A stretch of DNA of 64,000 bases from Candidatus Defluviibacillus avedoerensis (lineage in GTDB: Bacteria > Pseudomonadota > Gammaproteobacteria > Burkholderiales > Burkholderiaceae_C). Both the position numbers and the translations under genes were made by a program. The notes under the pieces were generated by a model. That model was not told where the DNA came from. It did no database searches and was given only the letters and a program-made list of their open reading frames with translations. Within the stretch, counting starts at the first letter, position 1; each line of letters begins with the position of its first letter. This document shows, piece after piece, positions 36,390 through 45,059 of the stretch. The stretch is from the NCBI GenBank assembly GCA_016703665.1, contig JADJBS010000002.1:451964-515963 (forward strand), written 5' to 3'.

Positions 36390-37181
36390 TCAGGCTTTCT
36401 TGACTTTGGTGCCAGCCTTGCCCTCAAGGAAGTCGCGCACGCGCTGCTTGGCTTCGGGGGCACTTTGCGCAATCGCAGCCATCATGGCTTCGGTGAAGAA
36501 GCCTTGGTCGGCAGGTTGCTCGGCAATGCGGGGCAGGGCGTGCATCAGCGCATAGTTGGTCAGCGGTGCATTTTGGGCCACACGCTTGGCCAGTTCCAGG
36601 GCTTTTTCAGACGCGGTGCCTGTGGATACCAGATACTGGGCCAGGCCGATGCGTTCGCCGTCTGCCGCGTTGTAGACGCGCCCGGTCAGCATCATGTCGG
36701 TCATTCGCGCGGCTCCAATCAGGCGTGGGATGCGCACCGCGCCACCGCCACCCACAAAGATGCCACGGCTGCCTTCGGGCAGCGCATAAAAGGTGCTTTC
36801 GTCGGCCACGCGAATATGGCAAGCGCTGGCCAGCTCCAAGCCGCCGCCGACGACCGCGCCGTGCAGGGCGGCAATCACGGGTACGGGTCCATATTGCACA
36901 CGCTCCAGCGCTGCGTGCCACATGCGTGAATGGTGCAAGCCTTGCCCGGCATCGCGCTCGGTCAACTCAGACAAATCCAGCCCGGCGCAAAAATGATCGC
37001 CTTCGCCGTCAATCACTGCCGCACGCACCGTGGACGGCATGCTGTCGAAAGCGTCGCGGATTGCCAGGATCAGGCCATCGCTCAATGCATTGCGCTTGGC
37101 AGGGCGGGTCAGTTTGACGATGGCGATCTCTTTGTCGTCGCCACAAATCTCAATGTGCAGGTCTTTGTTGTGCATGATCAT
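36390..37181 (-). CDS. Enoyl-CoA hydratase/isomerase family protein
   Basis: 263 aa from ATG 37181; ATG 37175 is an equally possible start, and the frame to 37232 adds a hydrophobic leader without support. The oxyanion-hole motif ALHGAVVGGGLELASACHIRVA and the catalytic Glu region PEGSRGIFVGGG are typical crotonases. It is the first gene of the operon and opposite to the amidohydrolase gene. It may hydrate the cinnamoyl-CoA double bond; hydratase/lyase activity giving an aldehyde cannot be excluded. Confidence 0.88.
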   Translation of the reverse strand: MIMHNKDLHIEICGDDKEIAIVKLTRPAKRNALSDGLILAIRDAFDSMPSTVRAAVIDGEGDHFCAGLDLSELTERDAGQGLHHSRMWHAALERVQYGPVPVIAALHGAVVGGGLELASACHIRVADESTFYALPEGSRGIFVGGGGAVRIPRLIGAARMTDMMLTGRVYNAADGERIGLAQYLVSTGTASEKALELAKRVAQNAPLTNYALMHALPRIAEQPADQGFFTEAMMAAIAQSAPEAKQRVRDFLEGKAGTKVKKA

Positions 37182-37216
37182 TAGTCGCTTGTCTTTCGTG
37201 ATAGGTCGAATTATGA

Positions 37217-37229
37217 TTATGAAACATAA
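37217..37229. promoter_or_regulatory. Palindrome in the divergent promoter region
   Basis: TTATG-AAA-CATAA is a perfect 5-bp inverted repeat in the AT-rich gap between the operon and the amidohydrolase gene. It is the size of a MarR/TetR half-site pair. A CCTAGG palindrome lies close by at about 37270. No regulator gene is adjacent. Confidence 0.35.
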
Positions 37230-37306
37230 CAATTAATAGATGCAAAATAGTTCATTTGACTAGGATTTACCCTAGGTGAAAAATCAAAAATTAACCAGGA
37301 AACGCC

Positions 37307-38171
37307 ATGGACCATCAAAACCTTGTCGCCATCGACATCCACACCCACGCAGAGGTCAGCTGCTGGAACCCTTTTGACAACTATGGCGAGGAATATGACC
37401 GCGCCGCCGACAAGTATTTCGGTTCTAACCGGCGGCCCACCATAGAGGAAACCATTGCCTATTACCGCGAACGCAAGATTGGCTTGGTGATGTTTACGGT
37501 GGACAGCGAATCCCAGTTAGGCCGACGTCGTATTCCCAATGAAGAGATTGCCGAGGCTGCCAAAAAGAACAGCGACATGATGATGTGTTTTGCGAGCATC
37601 GACCCGCATAAAGGCAGGATGGGCGCTCGCGAGGCAGAAAAACTGATCACCGAGCACGGCGTTAAGGGCTTCAAGTTTCACCCGACCGTCCAGGGTTATC
37701 ACCCTTATGACAAGATGGCGTGGCCAATCTATGAAGTGATTAACGCCCACAAGCTTCCGGCCATCTTCCACACCGGGCACAGCGGGATTGGCAGTGGTAT
37801 GCGTTGTGGTGGTGGCCTGCGCTTGGCCTATAGCAACCCGATGCACCTGGACGATGTGGCCATCGACTTCCCCGACATGCAGATCGTCATGGCCCACCCC
37901 AGCTTTCCCTGGCAGGATGAAGCCTTGAGCGTGGCCACGCACAAGCCCAACGTGTGGATTGACCTTTCAGGCTGGAGCCCCAAGTACTTTCCAAAGCAAC
38001 TGGTTCAGTATGCCAACACCTTGCTGAAAGACCGAGTGCTGTTTGGCAGCGACTATCCGCTGATCACGCCCGAGCGCTGGATGAAAGACTTTGAAGTCGC
38101 CAGGCTTTAAGCCCGAGGTGATGCCCGGCATCCTCAAGGGCAATGCCGTGCGCTTATTGGGGCTGGGTTGA
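37307..38171 (+). pseudogene. Amidohydrolase (ACMSD/decarboxylase-like), frame broken near 38100
   Basis: A 287-aa amidohydrolase-2 family protein if one base is removed near 38100. Metal ligands appear in IDIHTHAEVS, FHTGHSG, MAHPSFPW and LFGSDYPLI. The direct frame ends at 38110 with KDFEVARL, while the other frame reads GFKPEVMPGILKGNAVRLLG to a stop at 38169-38171, the expected C-terminus. The extra base lies in GCCAGGC. Family members decarboxylate aromatic acids or hydrolyse ring-fission products. The gene is divergent from the beta-oxidation operon. Confidence 0.82.
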
Positions 38172-38235
38172 GGTGCATGACGTCCCGCTCAGGGGACGGT
38201 TGTGCTGGTGTTTCTTCGGCAATAACCGGGGGTGA

Positions 38236-40457
38236 TTAAACGGTCGCGTCCTGTTCTGCGTCAAACAGATGGAAGCGGTTTTTGCCAGACAGTTTGGCCT
38301 GGTACATGGCTTGATCTGCCTGCCGCAGCAACTGATCGGCATCCACTTCCTTGCTTTGGGGGAAAAGGTAAGCCCCAGGCTGCCAGATACCTGCAAGCTG
38401 GCATCGCCCAGCAGGACCGGTCGCGCCACGGCGGCCAGCAAGCGGTTCAGTATGGGCGCGCTGGCTTCAATGCTGTCGAGGTCGCTCAGCACCACCACAA
38501 ACTCGTCACCCCCCAGGCGTGCCAGGGTATCGCCGTCCCTCAGGGCCTGCTTCATTCGCTGGCCCAGAGAGACCAGCAAATGATCTCCTGCTTCGTGTCC
38601 GTGGGTGTCGTTCACGGCCTTGAATCCATCCAGATCCAGAAATGCCACAGCCAGGCGCTGTGAGCGTCGCTGCGCCTGAGCCATGGCTTGCTTGAGGCGG
38701 TCAGACAGCAAAATGCGGTTGGGTAGCCCGGTCAGCGAATCAAAGTGGGCGATGTGCTCGAGCTGTTGTTGGTGCTCCTTGATGACCGTGATGTCAGAAA
38801 ACAGGGCAACATACTGCCGTGTTGTGCCTTGTGCGTCCCGCACAACGCTGATGTTCATCAGCACGGCATAGTCTTTGCCATTCTTGTGGCGGTTCCAGAA
38901 CTCGCCGTGCAGATGTCCCTTTTCTCTGAGCGTTCTCCACATGGCTTTGTAATACGACTTGTCGTGGCGATCAGATCCGAGCATGGCTGGGTTCTTGCCC
39001 AGTACTTCAGAGCGGCTGTAACCGGTAGTGCGGCAAAAAGCGTCGTTGACATCAACAATCCGGTTCTTTTCGTTGGTGTACAGGATTGCTTCCCGGGCAT
39101 GCTTGAAGACGCTGGCCGCCAGGTGCAGTTTGTCTTCCGCCAGCTTGCGCTCATTGATATTGCGGCATATGTGCTGATAGCCTGTGAATCTGCCCTGACC
39201 ATCGTGTGCCGGCGTAGACAGAATTTCGTTCCACAGCAATTGGCCATCCTTGCACCGGAGCTGCACCTCAATGGGTGCCAGCGGATGCTCTGGGTTTTTA
39301 AACGCCTCAACGGCCTCTGGCGTCAACATGGCCGTCAATGGCTGCCCCACCACATCGTTGGGGTGGCAGGCAGTCACCTGCGTGAAAGCCGTGTTGATTG
39401 CCACAACGACACCGCGGTTGTCAGTGATCAGGATGGCCTCTGTGCTGAAATCGAACACGGACGCGCTGATGCGCTGCAACCGTATGGACTCGGCACGCCC
39501 GGCGTCCAGCTGCGTCTGGCGCCGGTAGAAAACCCAGGTCAAGAGCGATAGCGCCAACAAGGCAGGCAGACCAAAGCTCAGCAGGGCCTTGATCGTGCCG
39601 CGCCAATGGCGCAACGCGTGGTCACGCTCTATGTGAGTCACCACCACAAACGGGTACAGCCCCGATGCCCTGTACGCTGTTAACACGCGGCGCGATCCGC
39701 CCAGGTCCTGTTCAAGCTGGCCTGAATCTGCCTCAGCCAGATTCAGGCCGAGCATCACATCTTGTAGCACCGCGCCTGTTTGGAAAGCGGGGTCAGTACC
39801 CAGCAGCAAGGTGCCGTCGTAGCGGAGCAGGTGAGCCCAGCCTTCGCCTGCGCCGAGGTTTTGCGTCATGTGACTTACGAAATAGTCCGGGTTCAGTGCA
39901 AACAGCAAAGTGGCACTGCGTTTGCCAAGGGTCAGGCGACGTATGACCGGCACAAGCCCTGGCTCGTCCTGGTTGGTTTCACCTGTTTGACCGGCCAGAC
40001 TCCCCGCTGCGAAGTCACGCCCAGTCCAGGGTTTGCCGATGCCCAGGCCGTCCCGTTGCGCTGTGAGCGAGGGCATGAAGCTGTCCATCGGAATTTGCTT
40101 GCCCGTATTGGCGGGGTTGGAGCTTGCAACAATCCGACCACGGTCGTCCAACAGCGAAATAGAGCGTAAAAACGGCGCATGTCTCAAGCTGGCGTTAAAG
40201 GCTTGATCAAGCTGCCCAGGCACTGGCATAGGGCTGCCGCGCTGCAGCGCATTGGTGGCAGCCAGTTCGGTCACGCGAAGGCTTTGGGTGACCAGGTCTT
40301 CGAGGCTCCTGGTATGCAACGCGGCAATTTCAAGGCCTGTTGAAATGTCATCCGCATGCTTGGCGCGAACCAAGTAGCTGGTCGTGGCCAGCGTCACCAC
40401 CACCACGAGCGTTGACCCGACCAGCAGGATATGTCTGAGGTTCAGAATGCGTTGCAT
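38236..40457 (-). pseudogene. Membrane PAS-PAS-GGDEF protein, frame broken at 38358-38362
   Basis: A probable diguanylate cyclase of about 740 aa. Domain order: TM helix (about 8-28), a periplasmic sensor of ~250 residues, a second TM near 290-312, two PAS domains, and GGDEF with the intact active site LARLGGDEFVVVL and substrate sites FDSLTGLPNR. The frame is correct to GLTFSP, then reads out of phase to 38154. Adding one C to the C5 run restores QSKEVDADQLLRQADQAMY and ends at 38236. The active site precedes the break. No EAL domain is present. The promoter lies in the 360-base gap to 40817. Confidence 0.82.
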
Positions 40458-40817
40458 TGGCCCTCAAGGCTTGACAATGCCATCCGTTGCCTTCTGATAC
40501 GGCAATGAAATGGGTGCAATGGCTTGGGCATGGGGAATCCTTGTTTGCAGACGGCTGCAATTCTTCGCAAGACCGTTCCGGCCAAGGGCCCATGCTTGCA
40601 AAAATAGTTGGCCCGATGATCTGGTAAAGCGCGGCCAGTCGCACTGACATAGGTCAAACATTGGACAAGCCCTGGAGCGGAGGTCCATCATGGCCAACAG
40701 GGTTGTGAGGTAGAGTTTTCGGTATTTATAGCAACAAACTCAAGCCAGTATTGACATTCAGAGGTTCTTGTCAGAAACTTGAGATCCTTCAGTACAAGAC
40801 TGCCAAAGCAATCAAAG
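40458..40817. other. Gene-free gap between divergent GGDEF and ParA-like genes
   Basis: 360 bases with no supported gene. It must hold both promoters. A TTGACA hexamer is at 40751-40756, but no good -10 follows at the usual distance. I see no clear terminator, tRNA or repeat. Confidence 0.4.
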
Positions 40818-41586
40818 ATGCCCGTCATCGCTGTGATCAATCGCAAGGGGGAGCGGCAAGAGCACAACTGCAGCCCATCTGGCTGCCTGGTTGGCTGGTT
40901 GCGGCGTCAGCGTGATGCTGGGCGATGTTGACCGCCAGCAGTCCGCGCGCGCTTGGCTTGGTCGGCGCGATCCCACATTACCCGTCATCAAACCCTGGGC
41001 TGTTGACCAAAACCGTGTGTTGAAAGCACCAGGTGGAGTCACTCATGTGGTGCTGGACACGCAGGGTGGACTGCACGGGTTTGAGCTTGCCAAGCTTGTC
41101 ATGAATTGCGACGCCATTCTCATGCCCGTGTGTAACTCGATCTTTGACCGGGACTCGGCCCTGGCCTGCTATGAGGAACTCCAAACCTTGCCCAGGGTGG
41201 CGTCAGGCAGATGCCGCATTGGCGCCTTTGGCATGCGCGTGGACGCTCGTACAAAGGGAGCAGAATCCTTGCGCGAATGGGCTGCCGCTGCAGGGATTCC
41301 GTTTTTGGGCGTGCTGCGTGAAACTCAGCTCTATGTTCGCAGCCTGGAGGCGGGCATGACAATCTTTGACCTGCCCGGCGCGCTGACCAAAGCGGACCGC
41401 CAGCAGTGGGAGCCCATCCTGCAATGGTTAAACCCCTTGTTGTTAACCGCAGTGCCGCAAGCGCCCGAGCTTGAGTCAGCACCCGAAGCGGCCAGACCGT
41501 CGATTCCTGCCTCCATGCTCAGTCGCTTCTTACAGGAGCAGCGCGCAGCCAGAAGTGCCGCACGCGAACCGCATTACCTCAATTGA
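40818..41586 (+). pseudogene. ParA/MinD-like ATPase, frame broken in a G run at 40847-40851
   Basis: From ATG 40818 the protein starts MPVIAVINRKG. Two more G residues in the following run would give the deviant Walker A KGGSGKSTTAAHLAAWLAG and join to the long open frame that follows (LGDVDRQQSARAWLGRRD), for a total of about 256 aa. The rest has DTQGG (Walker B-like) and MPVCNSIFDRD. The length and the absence of a ParB or terminal amphipathic helix suggest a stand-alone ParA-like protein, not a plasmid partition pair. Confidence 0.75.
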
Positions 41587-41633
41587 GGTGTTTTAAGGGG
41601 CGCTTGGCCGCGGCTAGCGTCTGACTGGGAATT

Positions 41634-42127
41634 CCCCCACCCACAATGGCCCGCATGGCGCCGCTCGCTGCCCTTTGTGTGGGAGAGCACCGGTGTTGAA
41701 CCCAATTTACCAACGGGCTGGACCCGGAGCGGTGCGCAAGACGCGTGTGTGCCTTTTTTCGCCCCTAGTTGCTGATACGGTGGCTGGCCTATTGCTGGTA
41801 CGGGTGGGTTCCGTCAACACGTTACAAGAAGTCGCAGGCACGTCCATACAGCGTCAATCAAGATTGGGGACATGCCCCGCGTGCTGTTTCTGAAGACAGG
41901 GCAACCAGGCCCGCCAGACCAAAAGAGAGTTTGATGCTTACCCCAGCTCCTACAACAACTACAAGTGTGGCGTGGAATACTTCGTCCAGCACCTGCAAAG
42001 TAAGCAGGTCGACACATCTGCCCACGTGGCCATCTGCACCATCCAGCGCATGTTCCGTGTGCTCAAGGGCAGCGAACTGCCCGAACAGGCCGACGAAGAA
42101 TCCACAGAGCGCATAGAGCAAATGTAA
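41634..42127 (+). pseudogene. Type I restriction endonuclease HsdR remnants
   Basis: Two blocks survive. The first (41634 to about 41790) encodes WPAWRRSLPFVWESTGVE, then after a shift QFTNGLDPERCARRV. The second (about 41860-42127) encodes VLFL, AYPSSYNNYK, VQHLQSKQVDTSAHVAICTI and ELPEQADEES before a stop. Both resemble the N-terminal and helicase parts of HsdR. Frameshifts, stops and missing sequence separate them, so no function remains. Confidence 0.65.
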
Positions 42128-42960
42128 GGCCTGTTCAAAGACCCTGACGTGACAGGCGACGCCTACGAAGGTCTGCTGGAGAAAAACGCGCAGGACACCA
42201 AGAGCCTGAGGCGCGAGCAGCTCTAGCACCTGAAGAAAAAGCCTTCACCGGCTACGAGCTTGTGCAGGGCACGATCAAGATCATGTTGCACGGCATTGGC
42301 CCCGAAAAATCGGTGCCTGTAGTGGTGGGCGATGCGCTGGAGGCAGACACAGGTGAGTGTTTTGAGGTGGTGCAGGTCAGCCCGCCGCTTGGCAAAAAGA
42401 GCAGCACTGTCATTGTGGACGAAGACGGCTGCACCAGCACCGAGAAAGACGCCGTCGAGCGTGACGATTTCTGGGCCACCACCAGCAACAAGCAGCTCAA
42501 CTTTGCGTGGCACATCAAGACTTTACAAGAAGCTGCTGCACAAGCGCGATGTGCACACGATGTTGCTCCTGCCCACTGGCTTGTTCTAAGCCCGGGGTGC
42601 GAAGGCCAATGTATTGTTCCTTGAAAAAAGGGCGCGAGCGAACCACCGTGGACCAAGCTACTCTGGATTTACGACCTGCGCACCAACAAGTACTTCACGC
42701 TCAAGATCAATCCGCTCACCCGTACCGACCTGAATGAGTTTGTAGAGCTGTACCAGACCAGCAACCGGCATCTGCGGCAAGCCACGTGGTCAACCTAAGT
42801 GAACCCCACCAAGGGCTCCGGCCCTGAAGGTTGCTGGCGCGTTTGCAGCTAAGACTATTTGGCCGACAGTGACAACCTGCCCGCGCCGGGCGTGATTGCT
42901 TTGGAGATAGCGGAAGACCTGCAGGCGGTGCTGGAGCAGTTCAGATTGATTGAGGGGGAC
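42128..42960 (+). pseudogene. Type I modification methyltransferase HsdM remnant
   Basis: HsdM segments appear in family order: GDAYEGLLEKNAQDTKS, LHGIGPEKSVPVVVGDALEA, SPPLGKKSSTVIVDEDG, ERDDFWATTSNKQLNF, LLHKRDVHTMLLLPTGLF, LWIYDLRTNKYFTLKINPLT and a C-terminal IALEIAEDLQAVLEQFRLIE. The catalytic NPPF motif has become SPPL. Several stops and at least two deletions interrupt it, including the segment after HIKTL. No HsdS gene is seen. Confidence 0.75.
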
Positions 42961-43008
42961 TTGGGGGCCGGAGTGGTCCAGGCGCTAAAGCCTCGCCAAG
43001 CCTGGCAC

Positions 43009-43821
43009 TCAGCGCGTCAAGCTGCGCCACAACATGTGCGTGCCCAAAGCCAGCAGCAGGAACGCAAATACACGTTTCAGCCCTGCCACATTCAAGCTGT
43101 GCGCGGCTTTGGCACCCAGTGGGGCGGTGCTGACGCTGGCAATCGAGATCACGATAAATGCAGGCAGGTAGACAAAGCCCAGCGTCCATGCGGGCATGCC
43201 GGGGGTGCCCCAGCCATTGACGATGTAGCCCAAGGTGCCGGCCACGGCAATTGGAAAGCCCAGGGCAGCCGATGTGGCCACCGCGTTGTGAATGGCCACG
43301 TTGCACCAGGTCATGAAAGGCACTGACACAAACCCGCCACCTGCGCCCAGCAGGCCAGACAGCACACCAATGACGCCACCCGCAGCCACCATGCCTGGGG
43401 CCTGAGGCAACTGGCGTGAGGCCTTGGGTTTTAGATTGGCCAGCGTCTGGACAGCCGAAAAATACAGGAAGAAGGCAAACGCCAAACCCAGCAGCTTGGT
43501 GTTGAGGTGGGTGGCAATAAGAGAGCCGAGATAAGCACCCACCAGTATGCCGGGTGTCAATGCCACCACAATGGGCCAGCGCACTGCGCCGCGCTTGTGG
43601 TGGGCGCGCACAGAGGAGAGTGACGAAAGGCAAATGGTGGCGAGCGAGGTGCCAATGGCCGCATGCACCAGCCACTGCGCAGGAACACCCTGACCAGCAA
43701 GCACCCATATCATGAAAGGCACCATGATCATGCTGCCGCCGATACCGAGCAAGCCTGCCAGAAAACCGGTGAACGACCCCAAAGCGAGAAGTTCAACAAT
43801 GAGCAAAGGGTCTAGTGTCAT
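43009..43821 (-). CDS. Sulfite exporter TauE/SafE (TSUP) family permease
   Basis: 270 aa from ATG 43821; the frame extends to 43884 but that part overlaps the 6S RNA 3' end. About 8 membrane helices form two TSUP repeats (FLAGLLGIGGSMIMVPFM and VLSGLLGAGGGFVSVPFM). TSUP proteins move sulfur-containing or other small anions out of the cell. A link to sulfate or sulfite from the sulfatase region is possible but distant (over 25 kb). The gene borders the restriction remnants. Confidence 0.88.
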   Translation of the reverse strand: MTLDPLLIVELLALGSFTGFLAGLLGIGGSMIMVPFMIWVLAGQGVPAQWLVHAAIGTSLATICLSSLSSVRAHHKRGAVRWPIVVALTPGILVGAYLGSLIATHLNTKLLGLAFAFFLYFSAVQTLANLKPKASRQLPQAPGMVAAGGVIGVLSGLLGAGGGFVSVPFMTWCNVAIHNAVATSAALGFPIAVAGTLGYIVNGWGTPGMPAWTLGFVYLPAFIVISIASVSTAPLGAKAAHSLNVAGLKRVFAFLLLALGTHMLWRSLTR

Positions 43822-43856
43822 GGGGGATGCGAAGCAGATGGGCCGTGGGCCAAAAA

Positions 43857-44028
43857 AGGTGCCTGCAGTGCCCCGGGCCCGCATCCTGAACCGGGGTTCA
43901 GGTGGGCAAGGTCAGCCAGCCGTTGGGTTCATCTGACGCGAGACGCTCACGCTCAGTTGGCGATGTTCCTAGCCCGAGCTATTTAAGCATTGGTACAAGG
44001 AATATAAAGCCCAGGGAACACTGCAGAC
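43857..44028 (-). ncRNA. ssrS: 6S RNA
   Basis: Downstream of zapA on the same strand, the usual place of ssrS in Proteobacteria. Ends pair as a closing stem: CTGCAGTGTTCCCTGGGC near the 5' end and GCCCGGGGCACTGCAG near the 3' end. The interior has the CACCTGAACCCCGGTTCAGG hairpin, like the E. coli CACCTTGAACCAAGGGTTCAAGG region. A TACAAT -10 box (44040-44035) precedes the start, and a T6 run (43857-43851) follows the stem. Ends are approximate. Confidence 0.8.
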
Positions 44029-44083
44029 GCATTCATTGTAGGCCTGCGGCGGTGCCTCGGGACGCGATCCGCATGCAAATTTT

Positions 44084-44431
44084 TTACAGAAGCTGGCCGT
44101 CAGCCTCTAGTACGCTGTCGATGCGTGAAGCCAGAGCCAGCAGCGCTGCATCCATTGAGCTGTCACTGGCCGCAGGTGCGCTTGCGGTTTCGGTGGCTTT
44201 CACCGCAGAGGGTTGCGGCGAAGCGACGTCGGCTTTGCCTTCTTCTTCAAACGCCAGATTGAGCGCTGCCAGCACGGCAATTCGGTCGCGCGCCTTGACC
44301 TTGCCCGCGTCTCGTATGCGGCACATGGCTTTGTCGACACGGCCAACGACATGCTGCAGACTGGTTTCTCCGCCTTCGGGGCAGTTCAGCAGATAGCTTT
44401 GCCCCATGATCTGAACTTCGACTTGCTTCAT
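44084..44431 (-). CDS. zapA: Cell division protein ZapA
   Basis: 115-aa FtsZ-ring-associated protein. The N-terminal part (VEVQIMGQSYLLNCPEGGETSL) and the following helix (VDKAMCRIRDAGKVKARDRIAVLAALNLA) match ZapA, with a long C-terminal helix for tetramer formation. Its ATG overlaps the stop of the upstream coiled-coil gene by 4 nt. 6S RNA follows downstream. Confidence 0.92.
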   Translation of the reverse strand: MKQVEVQIMGQSYLLNCPEGGETSLQHVVGRVDKAMCRIRDAGKVKARDRIAVLAALNLAFEEEGKADVASPQPSAVKATETASAPAASDSSMDAALLALASRIDSVLEADGQLL

Positions 44432-44655
44432 GCCACACCCTCCTTGGAGGCCGGGGGCGTCTCTGGCAGGCGGTCCAGCAAAGCGTCGATGCGAGCACGG
44501 GTAGCCTGCAGGCGCGAGCGCAAGGTGTCGCGTTCCAGCGTCAACGCGTTCACCTGCTCTTGCAACAGCGTATTGGTGCGTTGGAGTTCCTGGTGTCGAA
44601 CGAGCAGGTGCTCTACACGTTCGGTAAGGTGAATCAAGGGTGTTGTCTGGGCCAT
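44428..44655 (-). CDS. Small coiled-coil protein upstream of zapA
   Basis: 75 aa from ATG 44655 (MAQTTP); ATG 44661 is possible. Nearly the whole length is one amphipathic helix with heptad-like spacing (HLTERVEHLLVRHQELQRTN). Such a gene precedes zapA in many beta/gamma-proteobacteria and is often annotated as a TIGR02449/ZapB-like protein. Translational coupling with zapA suggests a role at the division site. Confidence 0.75.
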   Translation of the reverse strand: MAQTTPLIHLTERVEHLLVRHQELQRTNTLLQEQVNALTLERDTLRSRLQATRARIDALLDRLPETPPASKEGVA

Positions 44656-44757
44656 ATGCAAAGCAGCTGGAAAAATGTCAGGCTACAAGCGCGGACTGGG
44701 AAGTGGCTGTCATTGTAGGTGCTGGGGCGCCTCAATGGGCATAGCCTTAGAATAGCC

Positions 44758-44957
44758 CTTGTTGGTGCTCGCAAACTGGTTCACGGTTTGCAGTTCAACG
44801 GGAAGCAGGAGGGTGATGGCACGTCAGTGCCACGCCTGAACTGCGCTGCCCCCGCAACGGTCGAGTTTTTTCGCCATCACACAGCCACTGGGCGTTCTTC
44901 GGAACCACTGGGAAGGCGATGGGTCAGTTACAAAACTCCAGCCCGGATACCGGCCAA
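44758..44957 (+). promoter_or_regulatory. Cobalamin riboswitch
   Basis: The conserved elements are in order: GGGAAGCAGG, GGGTGATGGCACGTCAGTGC, the B12 box AACTGCGCTGCCCCCGCAACGG (44839-44860), GCCACTGGG, GGGAAGGCGATGGG, and the closing AGCCCGGATACCGGCC. It lies about 100 nt before the btuB ATG. A possible -10 (TAGAAT) is at 44748-44753. When adenosylcobalamin is bound it should lower expression of btuB and, if read through, of the whole B12 operon. Confidence 0.93.
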
Positions 44958-45059
44958 CATGGTGACCACCGCCCTGCTACAGATTGCATGGTGATGGTCG
45001 TATTGCCCAGGCACTGGCGGGGAAGCTGGTGGGGGTGCCTTGTCTTGTTTGTTCCATTC

